From contig VZTJ01004023.1 of assembly GCA_013397795.1 (NCBI GenBank), positions 1,113,422-1,177,421 on the forward strand: 64,000 nt of DNA, given 5' to 3'. Each line of letters begins with the position of its first letter. Position 1 is the first letter of the stretch. The notes under the pieces were generated by a model. The model did not search any database and was not told the DNA's origin. It was given only the letters and a program-made list of their open reading frames with translations. Shown one piece after another: positions 1 through 14,900 of this stretch. The DNA comes from Orthonyx spaldingii (Eukaryota; Chordata; Aves; Passeriformes; Orthonychidae). The position numbers and the translations under genes are program-made.

Positions 1-3000
1 TACTAAGGTGTATCAACAGGAATGAAGCTGTTTAAGCACCCAGGGAGCATTTTGCTGTGGTTTTTCCCCGTGGCTGAGGGAGCTGTGGGAGGCGGGCAGG
101 CCCCTACTCCAGCTGACCGATGGCAGTGTGGTCTGTCTTGTGCTTTCCTCACACTCTCATTCCTCCTTACAACAGGGGACCTAACACCCCTTTCTGTGCT
201 TCAGCTGCTCGTAGAGTTGCTTCATTCCTAAATGTGTGTGGCAGCTTGGAAACGCAATTTCTGAGGGAGCTGGGGCCCTGCTGCCCCGCCAGGCCCCTGT
301 GGCTTCAGCCCGGGCGACCTCCCAGCCCTGCAGCAGTTCCATGGAAGGTGTGCTCACTGCCAGCCCTTTTCAGCGTGTCAGGAGCACAGTGAGACACTAG
401 TGAACAGATACACATCCAAATTCCCACCTTGCCATTGCTTTTTGTGTGCCAAGGAAATCCCCTCTCATTTCCTATGTGTACAGGCAAAAGTAAACACACA
501 GAGCATGGCATTGCAAAGCTTGGGAACTGAAGTTTCTTGCTTTCAGGTAAGTGTAATCATACATGCCAGCTTGGCTGCTTCAGGCAAAACCACTTCCTTT
601 TCTTTCTGCTTGTTCCCCTTTCCATCCACGAAGTAGGTCACCACCATTCCTGTTTAAGGAGAAGTGTTATGTATCTCTGGTCACTGGTAAAGGCTGTAAC
701 TGTGATGTAGAAACATGCCTTAGATCAGTATTTTGCTGTAAAGTGAACAAACAAGCAAAAAAAAACCCCACAGGAAACCATATTTGATTTGTCTGATCAG
801 AAGATAAAGATAAGCCTCTTAAGCTAGCAACTTCCTATATTCTGATTAATGTTATAGTGTATTCAATTCTTCAAAGAGCAGTATTAAACAAACAGTAATA
901 ACTAAAAAATCCAATGCCATAAAAAACTAAGGATTTATCTCTTTTTCTATAACATCATGAACTACTTTGAACAGTTAATTATCTTTGAAATCTATTGTTT
1001 AAACTCTAACTCTGGATGTATAATTAATGATTACATGATAGCAAATAACACAACATTAATTTTTTATATTATTATTTAAAGGAGAAAGATTTTAATCTGT
1101 ATAAAAAGAGGTTCAGGAAATGAAAAATTGCTTCTTTGCAGTGGTTAACAGAATTGGTAGGACTTCATTCAGTCCACACGAAATTAGGGGGTTGCCTTAG
1201 TAAGAAAGGTAGTAAGTCAATAAATATTTCTCTACTAAATTGAAAACTGCCCTTTGGAAACCAGAGCTGCAGGTGTTTGTGGAAATAAGTGGTGTTGCAG
1301 GAATTTTAAAACTCTGTAACTTTATGAGGAGTTATCCAAGCCAATGCAATGATACCAAGTAACCCAATCTACTGCCTCAGGACATGAGCAGGGGTCAGGA
1401 GGGCACTCCTTTTAATGCCCCAACATTACCTGCATCTCAAAAGAAGAATTTTGTTTGTGTTTTTTTCTGAGTAGAATTCACATTAATAGCAGCTTTAGAT
1501 GGTTGGTGATACTGGACAAGGAGTGCAGTTTTGTATTTAATAGAAAACATTCCTGTAGAAATTTCGTTATGCTTCAAAATGAAAGCCAAAGGTAAGAATG
1601 GATTAGAGAGGATGCCTTGATGACCTGACTGCCAGTAAAGCCCCTCTGCACAGCTCAGAGAGGCTGTGTGTGACTCCTGGCTGTGCTGTTATTATTCCTG
1701 GTTTACAGTCAGGAAAACAGAAGGTGAAGGGATGTACCCAAGGCTACACAATAAATGTCAGTGTAAGTGTGAAATAAGTGTAATAATATATTGCCATAGT
1801 TAAATATAGGTCTAACAATTATCATCTCACAGCACACGTCAAAAATTTTGTTATCAAAATACTTTGGTTTGTTATCAAATTGATATTGTATAGGAGTTTA
1901 CTTAGGTAGGTATGTAGATAGACATCTTAAGGAAAGCAAACTTCTTAAACTAGTATGGAATTTACCTTAGTAGGGTTTTCCAAGTAGCTTCCCAGACTGA
2001 AAATAAGGCAGAAATAATAACAGAGAAAGTTACATTAAAATAATACATTAACGTTTAAAAATTAACATTTCCTCAGGGTACAGTTTGAATTACTTAAGTA
2101 TATATTAAATATATAAATAATGGCCTTTATAGACAAAGTTCCCCATAATCAAAGTAAATTTTTAGGTTTTGGTTATGAAAGTCTCTAAAGATGTTTTAAG
2201 CAAAAGCAAGGAATATATAGTCACAAAGCAATCTGAAACAGCAATTTTAATCTGGAGAAATCATTTTGCAGAAACTAAAAAAGAAAACAATCTTGAGAGT
2301 GAACACCTGTTTTTAGGTATTTAATTTCAACATGTTTCAGAGATCAGACTGGAATCCCAGGTTATTTCTTATACTTACAGGGAAGATCATACACAAATAG
2401 TTGGTTTATGTTCATCACAAATAATCCCTTCTTTTAGAAATTAGCCCAGAGACTACTGTAAGATGTCTTAGAAGCCCACAGAACAAGAGAAGTGTTTTTT
2501 ATTCTAGTTTCATCCTAGAACCAAAAGTGCTTGTACACTTGGACTTCTAGGAAATTAGAAATGCATCCTGAAGCCTAGCATTTTTCCTTGATACTATAAG
2601 CTTTAATTTTTAGAATTATTAATATATTTAAGACTCCTGTTGTATCATCCCTTATTTTAACATTCTGAAAGTATATTTTCTCGTATGTTGTGTCATGGTT
2701 TGTGATTTTAACATCAGATCTCTAAAATTACATTTTGAATTGGTTGTATGTTTTACACATATACGTAATGAGCACAACAGCACAGAACAGAATTTTTGTA
2801 GATTAGTTTGATTTTTGGCAAATTATACTTCAGAAAAGCCAAACAAGGTGAAGGCTACATCCCTTATACACTCATCTGAAATGGATTTTCTTTTCAGTCG
2901 ACAACATACTTATCTCAGGGATTGCCTTACTTTCAGGGATTTATCATAGACAGCTTTCTTCAGGAATTTAACCATTGTCTGCAGCTCGTGCTGCCCATGA

Positions 3001-6000
3001 TGCATCACTGTATTTAGAGAACACAATCCCTGGGAATGTTGATTGTGCTGAGGTGTCGCTGGTGCCCTCGCTGCTCTCCATTTCTCACCCTGCTACTCAG
3101 CAGTCGGGCTGGGCGGGTGCTGCAGATGACACACGACTTTTCACCGAGCTTCACTTTTAGGTAACACGCCTACCTCAGTGCCTCTGCCATTTCTAGAACC
3201 TAGAGTATTTACATATCCACCAGAACACGGAGAAAAATGATACCTATTCAGAAAAGGTTTGATGAGCTAACAAATCATCATTTAACCTTTTGCTCAAGCA
3301 ACACAAGGAGCCAGTCAGCACTCAGGAACTGTCTGTGTTTGTGTGCACAATGCTGTGTGCAGGGACAGATCCTGGGGGATACAGGGAGAGACTGGTGTAC
3401 ACAGGGTGTCATATTTTCACAGTATATATAGATTGTTTTACTAAAGTCAAATAAATTTATTATGAAAGCAAGGAAAATCCCTAATGGTGCAAGGAGTTTG
3501 TTCCTGTAAAACTGTTGCATGCATTATTTCCCCTCATTGACTTTAATATGACCACTCCCAAGCTTAAAATTAAGTATGTGCTGAATGTTTAGATTGTCAA
3601 AGGAACCAGAGTATAAAAATTTTCTCCAAAAGAGAACTAGTTTCAAGGATTTTTTTTATTTTGGAAGGGTTTCCTAAAGTGTATTTATTCTTCCTGATGA
3701 GATTTCTGATATCTGTAACAGTTTCTTTATGCATGTAGGCTATTACCATGTGCATGTGTGTTTGAAATATGAGATCCATCTGCTCTAAAGATATTGGGAA
3801 GTTGTAACTCCCAGAAGAAAATAATTTTGTATATTAAGAACAAAGGACCCCGCACGGTCACCTAGTCTGAATAAGTACATAATGTACACCAATTCCTGTT
3901 GGCTAACTAGGTATAATAAAGTCCAGTTTTGTGCAATAAAAGCACATCACAAACTAGAGAAGGAACAGGTTGCAGAGCTTCTGCACAGCATGTGATGTGC
4001 TGTGTGTCCACACCCTGGCACGCCCTGTAGCAGCTTGTTTGTGCATCTGTACCTACACGCAGTAGAATCCTTGTTTCACCTTTTGCTTAAACTTCTTTAA
4101 TAGGGGCAAGCAGCCTGGATATTAGAAATAAGGAAAAAAAGTTGTAAATTGGCTAAATTTAGTCTGAATACCATACAAAGCCAACCTGACTGAGGTATAT
4201 CAAAGTATATATAAGGTATGTTAAAGAATCAGGGATTTTTGAATATATAACCAAAGGCTCTATAAACAAGAAAACAGTGAACTCCACTGAGAAATGAAAA
4301 TTTGAAAATGTAGATTGTCATCTATTTGCATAATGTAGGGTTTTGAGACTAAAAATAAAACCCAACAAGCATAATGAGATTTGCGTAAATCTCATACCAG
4401 CTTCCTCTTGAAAGAGTGGAAAAAATAATATAAAAGAGCAATGCTGTGGAGCAGAATATGGCAGTGGAGGGTATTCCTAATGCAGTTTTAGTTAAACTTC
4501 TGGGGAGGTGATTTGGTTAATGTGTATAAGAGACATCAGAACGTGGAGATACAAGTTCAAGAACAGTAATAGCACCTCCTCTGTGTAGGAGGCACAGTTC
4601 CCTCCACCTAACCTAATGCATTCAACTAAGGTGCTTCAGTGATGAAACTGGCTGTGACTTCAGGTAAAAGCTAATTATTGCCAGAAAGCACTTACCCCTT
4701 CCCTGTGCCCTTCTCCTGTAACCCTCTCTGCTCTTGGCTACGTGATCCCCCTGCTTACCTTGAGCCACCTCTGGAGCTCATCTGGCTGCAGGTTGTTCAA
4801 CCCAATAAACCAACAGAAGTTACCTTTGCCCACCTTCCAAACTGTACATTTTTGCCAAGTTGGTTTTGTTGCCTGACCTTGAGATGAATCAGAAAAACTT
4901 CAGAGGCAACACAAGAAAGATATGGGAGAAAAGAAAGAGAAACTGGAAATGTGGGACAGGACGTGATGCCCTCCCTCCAAGAACTGTTAATTTGGCTCAG
5001 CCACTTGTCACTCTCTGCACTCCCTATTTCACCTGTAGAAAGAAGTGAGTAGTTCCTGAAGCAATTTAGTGGAAGGGCTTATTTGTTCATCAACTATATT
5101 TAAAAATAAGAATACTTTTCCAATTTATTTTCTTAAATTAAAAGTTTAACTTTATGTGGAATAAATACTCTGCCTTTATCTTTCTCACTCCAAATCCGAC
5201 CTTCATAGCAAGCTGGAAAATATTCTATGGCTTTCAATTACTTTTTTTCCATTGTTAATCTTTTGTGTTTCGCATCTCACTTTCAAGACTCCTTTTGTTA
5301 CATTTCCAGGTGTGGAGCTTTTAAAAAAAGAAAAATTATTTTTTATTTAACTTATTCACTCAATACTTAATTTGATGTTTTCTTTCAGTGAATGGCTTTG
5401 TTTATAGTTCTTCCCATTCCATCATATTTATTAACAATATATCTTTAATTCTCATTATTAGTCTTCTAGCTACAGAATTGTGTTTGCATTCTTCTGTGAT
5501 GCTTTGGCTACATCTGTTTGAATTTTCGTCTGTGAATGCTGTTTGCTATTGGACAACATAGTTCCCTTTACAATTGCATGCTTTCTGTGTAACATTTAAT
5601 TTGGGGTATTTTTCCAATTACATATTTTTTTTCTATTTCAGGAGTTTTTTCCCCAAAAAGCAAAACAAAACCAACCACAGGTGGTTGTAAAGGAGCAAGA
5701 CTTCACTAGCAAATAGGAAAAAAGCCTCAGGAAAAGTAAGAGACAACGCTTTTTATCACATCAAACTTGTGCACGTGTTTGTTTAACCCTTGCCAAATAG
5801 GCTGAGACAGATATTTTAATTTTCCTGGTGTTGTGGATCCAGCCAAATGTTTGTTTCAGAATATGCTTCTATCACCCAAGGGATTTGACTCTCTCCAGTT
5901 CTGTAACACCTGAGACCTGTAGCTGCACAAACAGGAGACCCCCTGGAACAAAAGAGTGCCCTGCTGCCCACAGGTCACACAGCACAGGTGCCTTGGAACA

Positions 6001-7030
6001 GATGTGTGGGAAAAGGGCTGGCACCAGAGGCTGGAGGGAGCCTGGCACTGTGAATGAGAAGTGGGAAGAAAAGGGAAGCTGTGGCACTGCCAAGCAGAGG
6101 TCTGGAGGGCTGGCTGTATGAGAATGTGTGTTTGGAAGCAGTCGTGGAAATCTCATTTTAGTGCACGAAACTTGATAGGTCTGAAGATTACTTACAGATT
6201 TTTCTATACCCGAGTTACCTATCAGATAAGCATTCTCTCTGATTTTACAGACAGAAAATGTAGTAGATTAAGTAACCTTTGTATGATTTTTTGGAAACAT
6301 AAGAGGTAATTTGGAAATAGAGTCAAGACTTTCTGATTTCATGGCAGCTCTTGCCACATTAGGTTGTCTTTCTCAGACATTTTTGGTGGACTTGTTCTTT
6401 TTCTCTTTGTCTCTCTCCTGACAGTTCTAACATTCATATCACATTAACATTCATATTGAGTTTGAAACTTTTTTCCTCCTACATCCATCCTCTTGTTTCT
6501 CTTTTCCCTTGTTTCCTTGGCCACATCTTTCAGTCATTCAAGTCCCCTCTTTGAGAGGTTTTACAGCACCTTTGTCATATTGGTGCTAAGGAAAGGAGAC
6601 TCATATCAAATATTGGAAGAAAGTTGGCTTTGAGGTGCTGTAGCAGTGAGGCATTAACACAAGTCCTGTTAACCCTGTGTCTTGTAAAACTATCCCATGA
6701 ATTTTCCTTCTGTCCTAACTTGAACTTGTAAATGAAAACAGCCTCACGTGGTATTTGACAACAGAGGCTACACCATGAGAGAGCTGATTAATTCTGTTCA
6801 GTATTGTGTATGTCTATTTTCTTGACTCTTGTCTTCATAAATGCATGACATCATGCACAAATTGAGTATTCTAAACTTATAATGAATTTATTTTGCAACT
6901 GTCTGTGAATTGTTCTTTAACATTGTGAGAGTTACTACTGCAATAATGAAGTCTGTTATTTGTAAACTCTCTCTTAACCCTTGCTGAGCAGAACACAAAT
7001 ATCACCGCTGCTAGGAACAGCCCTTTTCCA

Positions 7031-7052
7031 GTGTGTGTGTGTGTGTGTGTGT
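7031..7052. repeat. (GT)n microsatellite
   Basis: Eleven uninterrupted GT units. Confidence 0.95.
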
Positions 7053-10000
7053 CTGTGTACAGAAAATACATTAGAAATCAGGCATAAACTGAGTTTCTGC
7101 TTACAAAATTCAGGGATTCATGATTTTCTTTCTCACATAATATAAAAAAGAATCAGATCAGTTTATTATGGTGAAGCTTATTTGATCTGATGGAGTTTGG
7201 TCTATTACATTTCCTTTCCTGTTTTACAGATGACTGCGTTTTTCCCTTGGGATATGGAGTGAGGATTGAAGTAAAAGAACAAGCTTTAGTCTTTCAAGTC
7301 CTTTGCCAAAGTAAGGCAGATAAATGTAAATTTTAGGCAAAAAACCATCTTTGCTTCTAAATACAGTTAAAATCAGTTTAGGTCTAAAAGAATTTAAAAA
7401 GATGAATTGAGCACAGTGCTACCTGAGTATAAATGTTGTTCAGGCAGCTTTGCTCCTGGCACATGGAAACTACTTGATGCAACCACAGTATCAAACAGAA
7501 GAGATACAGCAATAGTCAACTTTCTGTCCCATTGTCTTCAAACAATGCATTGAGATTTATTTCAGTCAGTATATTGCAATAGCTGCAGCAGCTAACTTAG
7601 TGGAAGAAATAAGAAACAATACAGAGAAACAAGTCCAGTTATTTGCATACTTAGTAGACTTCCTGAAGCTGGAAGTAAACAGTGTTTATGGTATCAAAAT
7701 TCCCTGCATGCAACCTTCCTCTCCACCTTAACTGGCAGTTTGCTGTAAACATCAAAGCATAAACATGTCTTGAGGTTGGATTTTAAGTTGAACACTAATT
7801 CATTTGAGCAGGGTTTTCTAGATTTAAGGGACAGTGTGAAAGACAGGGTTTTTTGGGCACAAATAAAGAATCAGGCAACAAAAACTGGCATCTATCTGGA
7901 AGTATTGGATGACAGGTGAAAATGACTGTGGAGAACCAACCCCATTGAGGCCTGTAAATGTAAGGATGAGGTGGGGGCACAAATGAAAGATGTTAACAGA
8001 ACCTCTGACTGATTTTAACAGCATTTCTGAAAGATGTCATTTAACACGTGTGTATGACTAGTGTATAAATTGTTTTGTACCATTCTGATTAGATCTGGTA
8101 GTGTTCTGGTTGCTGCCAAAGCAAGAGCTGATTGTGCACTGCCATTCTGCAGAAATGTTTAAGAAATCAGGAATTTGCACCATGGATGCAGCTTTTTTCT
8201 CTCAGTAACAAAGGCGGTTTACAAAGTTTGCTCACTTTGTACCCCTATCCTCATGCATAGTCCTTGGTGGTGATAGTGCATCTGTTCAGCAGATTGGGGA
8301 AATTATCTGTTTTTAAAGTAACCCTTTTTCTTTGGGTTAACTTAACTCTTAATATCTTAAGAAAAAGGGGGATTTGTAACACTGATCAGTTACTTGGCAT
8401 GTTTCATTATGCAGCTCCACAAGTAGTTGTGTGAACAATTGTATCAAGGCCTAAAATGGGAAGAGGGAACTCCTTAAAAAGACTTTGCTACAGAAAACAC
8501 AAAATAACAAGACAATCCCTTCCTTCAGGTGTTCAGAATGTAGATTCTTGTTTTTCACAGTTTTCGAGTGTAGAAACGTGCTTTATTGTTTCTGTGGAAG
8601 CCACTAGAGAGCAGCAGATATTTCAGGAGTATTCAGTCATAAATGTAACAGATAAATTGACATCAAGATGATCAATCAGGTAATTATAGAAAAAGAAGCA
8701 GAACTGGGACACTACTTGCATGATTTTCTTACAGATATCTTCTTGGCATTTTTCTTGCTATATCTGCAAATGGACAGTACACATTTACAGGTGTAGTTCT
8801 ACAGGTTATTTCTTTTCCCTAGCCTCCAAAATAATATCTATTCCGTTCAGAAGTTTAAGTAAATGCTTCATCATCATCACAAATAACGGCCCATCAGTTT
8901 GAAGGGCAGAAAGTGCAAGGAAAAATCATTGCTAGTGAGGAAGTTTCTCTAACTGGAATTAGTCAGCTTTAAACGATGAAGCTGATTACAATCCGGTGTG
9001 TCACTAAAAATTTTTTATAGATATCGCTCACACTTCAGTTTTCTTGATGAAAAAAACATCTGTCTGAACTGGATCTTTGATTTTCAGCATCAGCAGAGAG
9101 AAGAGGCTTAAAGGATGTGGAACTTAAACCCAGCCTGGACTATTACACTTTATGCTTTATTTCCTCAGTAGACAGATTCAGAATGTAATTTTACACCACT
9201 TATAATCACTTTCTTATTTATGTCTTCAGGATAGGATAAAAATTATGTATAATAAGTGACATTTTGATAGTGAAGGCTCCATGTATGCCCTAACCAAGCC
9301 TTGGTGGCTGGGAGGCAGATTCCTGTATTATCCTAAGAACAACATTAATGCTTGCAGTCCCAGCCTATGTTATCTTACCCACTGTCCCCCTCACCTCTAT
9401 TGGGAAGAAAGGAAGGAAAATGGAGATGATACTCAGTTTGACTAGGGGTAAATGGAAATGAGAAAGAAAAAAAAAGGGGAACTTTCACATTACCAAACAA
9501 AAAAAGGACACAAGCACATTTGGGGTTTTTTGTTCCAAAGCACAAAGTTCTGGAGGGTGAACTCTTGTGTTGCCCAAGTTAGGATGCAAAACCTTGACAC
9601 CACCACTCTGTAGAGAAGACTAGTGAAGAGTTTTTTGTTCCATAATCCCATTTGCATCCCACAATTTCTTGAGAGTCCAGATATTTAATCATTTTGTTTC
9701 TCAGATCGTGGATGACAAACTTTCCTAGCACTTCCCACATTGTGAGGATATCCCGGCCTACCAGCCTGGGATACCAAGAAATAAGAACAAAGCAATGACT
9801 ACAAGTATATTCCTTAATTTAGCACAAATAAGACTTCTGAAATTCATTATTCTGGATTTATGAGATATTATTTCAGAACATTTTAAAATTATCTAAAATA
9901 ATTATGTTTTTGTCACCCAAAAGCAATTGTGCACTTTAAAAAAAAAAAAACAACAAAACGCAGGGTTTTAGAAACTCAAATAGATGACTTTCTTTTTAGG

Positions 10001-10734
10001 GGTTCAAAGTATCTTTGGTAGAAGTGTAAAATCTTGCAAATTTGGTTTCCCAGTTTGAGAGTATCCCTTTAGTCCATTGTTTTGATCTCCTGAAAATGTG
10101 CCTCAAAGTAACAGGAAACCTTAATCTTTCTGTTGGTGGGATGGCAGCTTTGCCATGAATGTGACTGGGCATACCAAACATATCTGCATGCTGACAGGTG
10201 AGGCAGCTGTTCTCCCCTCGGGGCAGGGTTGGTGGATCTCAGGTTGTACTGAAAACATGCCCGTTGCACTGAGTAATTAATTACTGGTGGGAAGAGCTTC
10301 AGCAGTAGTTTTAGGATGCAAATGCGGAGAATCAGCTGAAAAATCTTTTCTCAGAATCCTACCTAGGCTGAAAAAAAAATGGTTGGAGCTTTCTGGAGTT
10401 TAAAGTTTTATGTTGTCAGAGGAGTTATTAAGTAGATACTTTAAATGTAACTTTTGGTTTTTGCTGTGCTGGTCACTGGTTTTTACACGTGAACTAACAC
10501 ATATGCTGCTGAATATTCTTTTCTTGATATTTAGTGGGAAAAAATGGTATTAAAAGTTGGAAAAAGTCATTAATATCAATATCATCACAAAATAGTTAGA
10601 TATGGATTTGTAAATTTCAGAACCCAAAATTTCTATGTAAGCTTGAAGCTCTTTACATTAAGTTTTCAAGCTAACAGAATATTAGAGCACCAAGTTTATG
10701 TATTTAAACATAAACAGTGGCAACAATTAGAAAG

Positions 10735-10809
10735 CCTTTATTATTAATTTTATAATTATAAACAATAGAAACTATTTTAAATCCTTTGTAATTAATTTTA
10801 TAATTATAA
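10735..10809. repeat. Imperfect 27-base direct duplication, AT-rich
   Basis: Copies at 10735-10761 and 10783-10809 both read CCTTT, two variable bases, then ATTAATTTTATAATTATAA. They differ at two positions and are 48 bases apart start to start. Confidence 0.8.
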
Positions 10810-11612
10810 TTTTCGTGATTAATATATATTCAGTCTTTCATATGCTGAATGTATTTTCTATTATATTAACTGAACTGTATAAAGTGTATGACTTGGTTTT
10901 TTGTAAGATCTAATTGAGATCCCCATCTTCCTCAGACGATTATTTCCCCTGGGCCAGTTCCAGGTCTCTCAGGTAGCCTGGGTTCTGCTGGGTCCGGGGC
11001 AGTTCCACAGCAATTTAAGATGACCGGGATGAACTCTGCCAGCTCAGTGGTTGCTCCATTCCTCCCATCCCCTGCCGTCCACGTCCTCTCCCCATCCACC
11101 CACCACAACCTCTCACTGAACCAAACCCTGGAGCTGGAGGCTGGCTCACACTGCTGCTGCCCAAGGACCACCTCTTTTAGGAATGAAGAAGATATTATTA
11201 GCCTAAGCAGGAATCTCTCAGTAATAGGAAGTTTTATTCCAATTATTGGTTTCTAATAAAGATTTTTCATTGCTAGAATAATTTCTCTGTTAAACTGAAG
11301 ATGGCTATAGAAAGGCCCATCAGTTTTCTCAATGTTCTAGGCAAGATGACAATTTCAGAGCATTTCTCTGAGCTGCTCTCTGTGCCAGGTGTGAGCAGGT
11401 CCTTGCTGCCTGTGCTGCACACACAGTTCCAGCCATGGGTGGCTCCTGAGGGAACCACTAGAGGCTGCTCAACAAACACAGCCCCACCTTCGCCTCTCGA
11501 GGAGGGTGGATGAGATCATGGGTACGACTGAAGAAAAACATTCACAGAACACTTGCCTAAAAGACATGTCCTTCCTGGATGGGATAGTGGGGAGACACAA
11601 GAACAGAAATCT

Positions 11613-11649
11613 NNNNNNNNNNNNNNNNNNNNNNNNNNNNNNNNNNNNN
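11613..11649. other. Assembly gap (37 N) beside a poly-A run
   Basis: Thirty-seven unknown bases are followed at once by a run of about 21 A (11651-11671). The missing sequence probably belongs to, or is blocked by, this homopolymer. True gap length is unknown. Confidence 0.97.
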
Positions 11650-11900
11650 TAAAAAAAAAAAAAAAAAAAAAGTTTTCTGATTTCTGGATCATTTTATTTG
11701 CTGGTTAAAATTGTTAATGCTTGAAGACAAGATCTTGAGGACTGATGCTATTTCTATTACACATAGGACATTCTGTTTGATGAAACTGAGGGGTGGAAAA
11801 AAAGAAAATTTGCACACAGGAACAAGTTAAAACTCCAGCAAAAATGTCAAGGGATTTCATCCTTGTCCACCCTAATGAACAAGTGCTGGAGAAAAAAGAG

Positions 11901-11939
<39 letters not shown>
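11901..11939. repeat. Compound (GT)n(AT)n microsatellite
   Basis: Four GT units run into about fifteen AT units. Such AT tracts are often length-variable. Confidence 0.95.
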
Positions 11940-11940
<1 letters not shown>

Positions 11941-14900
11941 CATAATTTACATTTTAAATATGTGTGTACATATAAATACATATTCATGTTGTTGAGGAAA
12001 GATTTTGTAACAAACCTGTCCTCGTTTCCATCATCCACTTGAGTTTCTTGTTTGGCTCAGATGAGAAAAAGAAACTTTCTGCCGTCTGCAACTGCTGTCC
12101 TTTCAATAGCCCGACCAACACAATGCTTCCTTTTGATCTTTGGTGAAGTCGTACAGGGAATTTCTGTAAGTATTGTATTAATTCTGAATCCCTAAGTTTC
12201 AAACATCATCTAGGATCTGCCCCGATAAGAACAAAAACTACATAGATGACACGAGTTCTGACAGTCAGAATGCACCACATCACAGAAATGAATTTCATGT
12301 ACTGGGATCCAGAGACAGATTCAAAGAAACAAGAGGAGAATGTATCCTAGGCAAATGTGGGCTCTAAAATGACCTCCCAGAATGGAGCTCACCGAGTCCA
12401 GACACTTTCATCAGTAAATTTAGTGTTGTGGAGCTGAAGGATCAGTAGTCAGAAGGTTACTTGTAGCTCAGTGCTGATTCATCTGGGGTGTTAAATGTTG
12501 CATTAGTTAAGCAACAACAATTGAGAAAGAAGCTGTTTCTCAGAGATTAAGAGGTGATGGGGAAGACACGATGGCCTGAGGCTGCTTTTGTTCTTAAAAG
12601 GTGGGGATGGGGAGGAAAAATGCTGCACGATATTTATTCATGAGTAAAGCTTGTTAACAAATGGGGACAGGGTATTTATAAAGTAACTATTCCAGTCATC
12701 AGATGGGAGTCTTTTCTTGAAAACCTGAATCACTTCGTAGCTGACTAAAGTTTTACTTTAAAAAGGAACTGTTTAAAAGGGTATGTCTGTGCATACTGCT
12801 ATAGATGCATGTTCAGAACTATCTGAAAGGAGCACTCAAAATATATCTGGTTGTGCATCCAATACGTCGAAAAGGTCTGTCCTTCACACCATGAGGTTTT
12901 TGTGATATTCTGGGAAACAAACACTGACATTCTTGTTCAAGATCAGTTCCTGTCTCAGGTATTGATGGTATAAAAAGTTTAAGGAGAGTGCTGTACTCTT
13001 TCCTCAGCTTTTTCCTCCTTTTGTGCTCTAGCTGTCACTCTCAAAAGATCTGAAAATGTAAAATTCCAAATTTGAAAGACCCAGAGGCTGAAGCAGTTGC
13101 TGTGGGTATTTCAAAATACTAAGTAGCTTTGAGTGCATGACTCATTAAGTAATTAAGAATTTGGCTGCTTATTGTTTATTGTCACTTTATTACTTTGTCT
13201 CCTTCTGTACATGCAACTAAAGTAAATTACTGTAAATGATTTAGATCAATATGGTCTGTACTAAACTGACTAGAATGTATGCCACAGCACTTTAGTCAAG
13301 GAATTTCCTTAAGGAAGTCTGTGATTACATTACTGTCACGCTAAAGTATTTGTTTGAAGGACCCTGTAGGGCATGATATCATGATAGTTCCTCTTCACAG
13401 CAGTACTTGTGAAAGCAACTTACAGTTAAAATGGCATTTCTGGCCCCAACCAACTGTCAAAAAGAAAAAAGTTGTGAAACTGCAACTTAGTTTAGCTAAA
13501 GAATGGTTAGGGAGTCAAGGCTTCTGAGAATTCCATTAAAAATTTGCTGCCAAAAGTAGTTCTAAACTCCTGGTTACAAACACAAAATCAGCTTTTTGCA
13601 TTGCATAAGTAATGAGAGGGAGGCTGCATCACGGCTTTGGCCGGTCCTATGGTGTGCTAAAAGGAGACTTTTTTCTCCCTCCTGACTGTGGCGCCTCTGT
13701 TTTCTTAGCTCTGGCAGTAACAGCCTCTGTAGGACTAAGTCAGCCTGGTTGGTGATTAAAAGGGGTTTTACTGGTGAATTAACAAGTGGTTTTGGCTCAG
13801 CTAGAGTCCGACCACAACTACAGCAGGTACAAAGAGATGGGATACATGAAGCTGGGAAAAAGAAGTGTGGGGAAACAACAAGGGCTTCCCACTACTGGCA
13901 ATGCCAAGCTGTTAAACCAGCTTAGCTGTAGTATTTAACTTCAAAAGTTGTGTTCAGAAGCTTTACCTGAAAAGGCATGTGTCAAATTTAAGGTTTTTCT
14001 GAACAGAGTTTAAGTTCAGAATTCAACTCAAATTTGCAGGTGGTCATGTGAGCCCGTTGTTAACTATTCAAACCATTAAAGTTTTAGATTTATGTATCAT
14101 CTCAATATTAAAGTTTTTAAAATATCCCTTGGTTCCACAATGCAATAAAAGAAAACACAAAAAGACTTAAACACCCTCAGCCAGTTTTGCAGTAATCTTA
14201 TCATGCCCACTAAGAGGAGAAGTGGCAGAGCAGTGCATCAGTTAGTTCACTATGAATTTAGCAGTTTCACAAACTCTAGTCCAGCATGCTGTCAGCAGTG
14301 CTGCTGAGACTATTGTGCTGTCACACAAAACCTGTTGATCTATACTGGGTCTGGAAATGTTTTCTTTACTCTGAGGCTAAAAAGATCTTTGTCAGGCCAG
14401 CTATAAAAACATACTTCTGTATTAGCCAGTTACAAGTCATACAAAATATGAAAAATTGTTAGCTGTAGGCCACAGGAGAGCTGAATTGTGTTTTCCTTCT
14501 GGATCATAGCTTGACTACACGATCTACATAATAGAAAATGTTCAAGCAGAGGATGCTTTATTACTCAGCTGTGAGGGTTAATGCAGTAATGATGAAAGCT
14601 ACACTGAACAGATAAATGGACATTTACCATTTAACATAAAGGATGTAGTGCCTTTATTCACAGATACTGCTTCTGCTGAATGTTCTTATGGACTGTAAGT
14701 TTTCCTTTTTTTGTTGTTTTTTTTTTGAGCTGTACTTCAAGTAAAATACTCAGATTTTTTTTTTCTTTTTTAACAAAATAAGATATTCTTTTGTTCCACC
14801 TGCTTCTTTCAGACAAACTGTACAACAGTGAAACTGCTACAGGAGTATGTTTGTCCTCTTGCCTTGGGTTTGTCATGCAGTAGCTGCCCAAGAACATTTT

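Larger units (their letters stand above)
1..11612. other. Intergenic, no gene recognised
   Basis: AT-rich single-copy-looking DNA. Somewhat GC-richer patches occur near 1-400, 5880-6110 and 10930-11170, but none reads as a conserved exon with plausible splice sites. All open frames here are short and overlap frames on the opposite strand. Apart from the GT tract and the 27-base duplication listed separately, nothing is identified. Confidence 0.6.

Noticed and set aside
1..400. GC-richer sequence at the left edge as a possible exon or 3' UTR of a neighbouring gene
   Set aside because: Three short overlapping frames in different phases and no recognisable peptide. Cannot be supported without sequence to the left.
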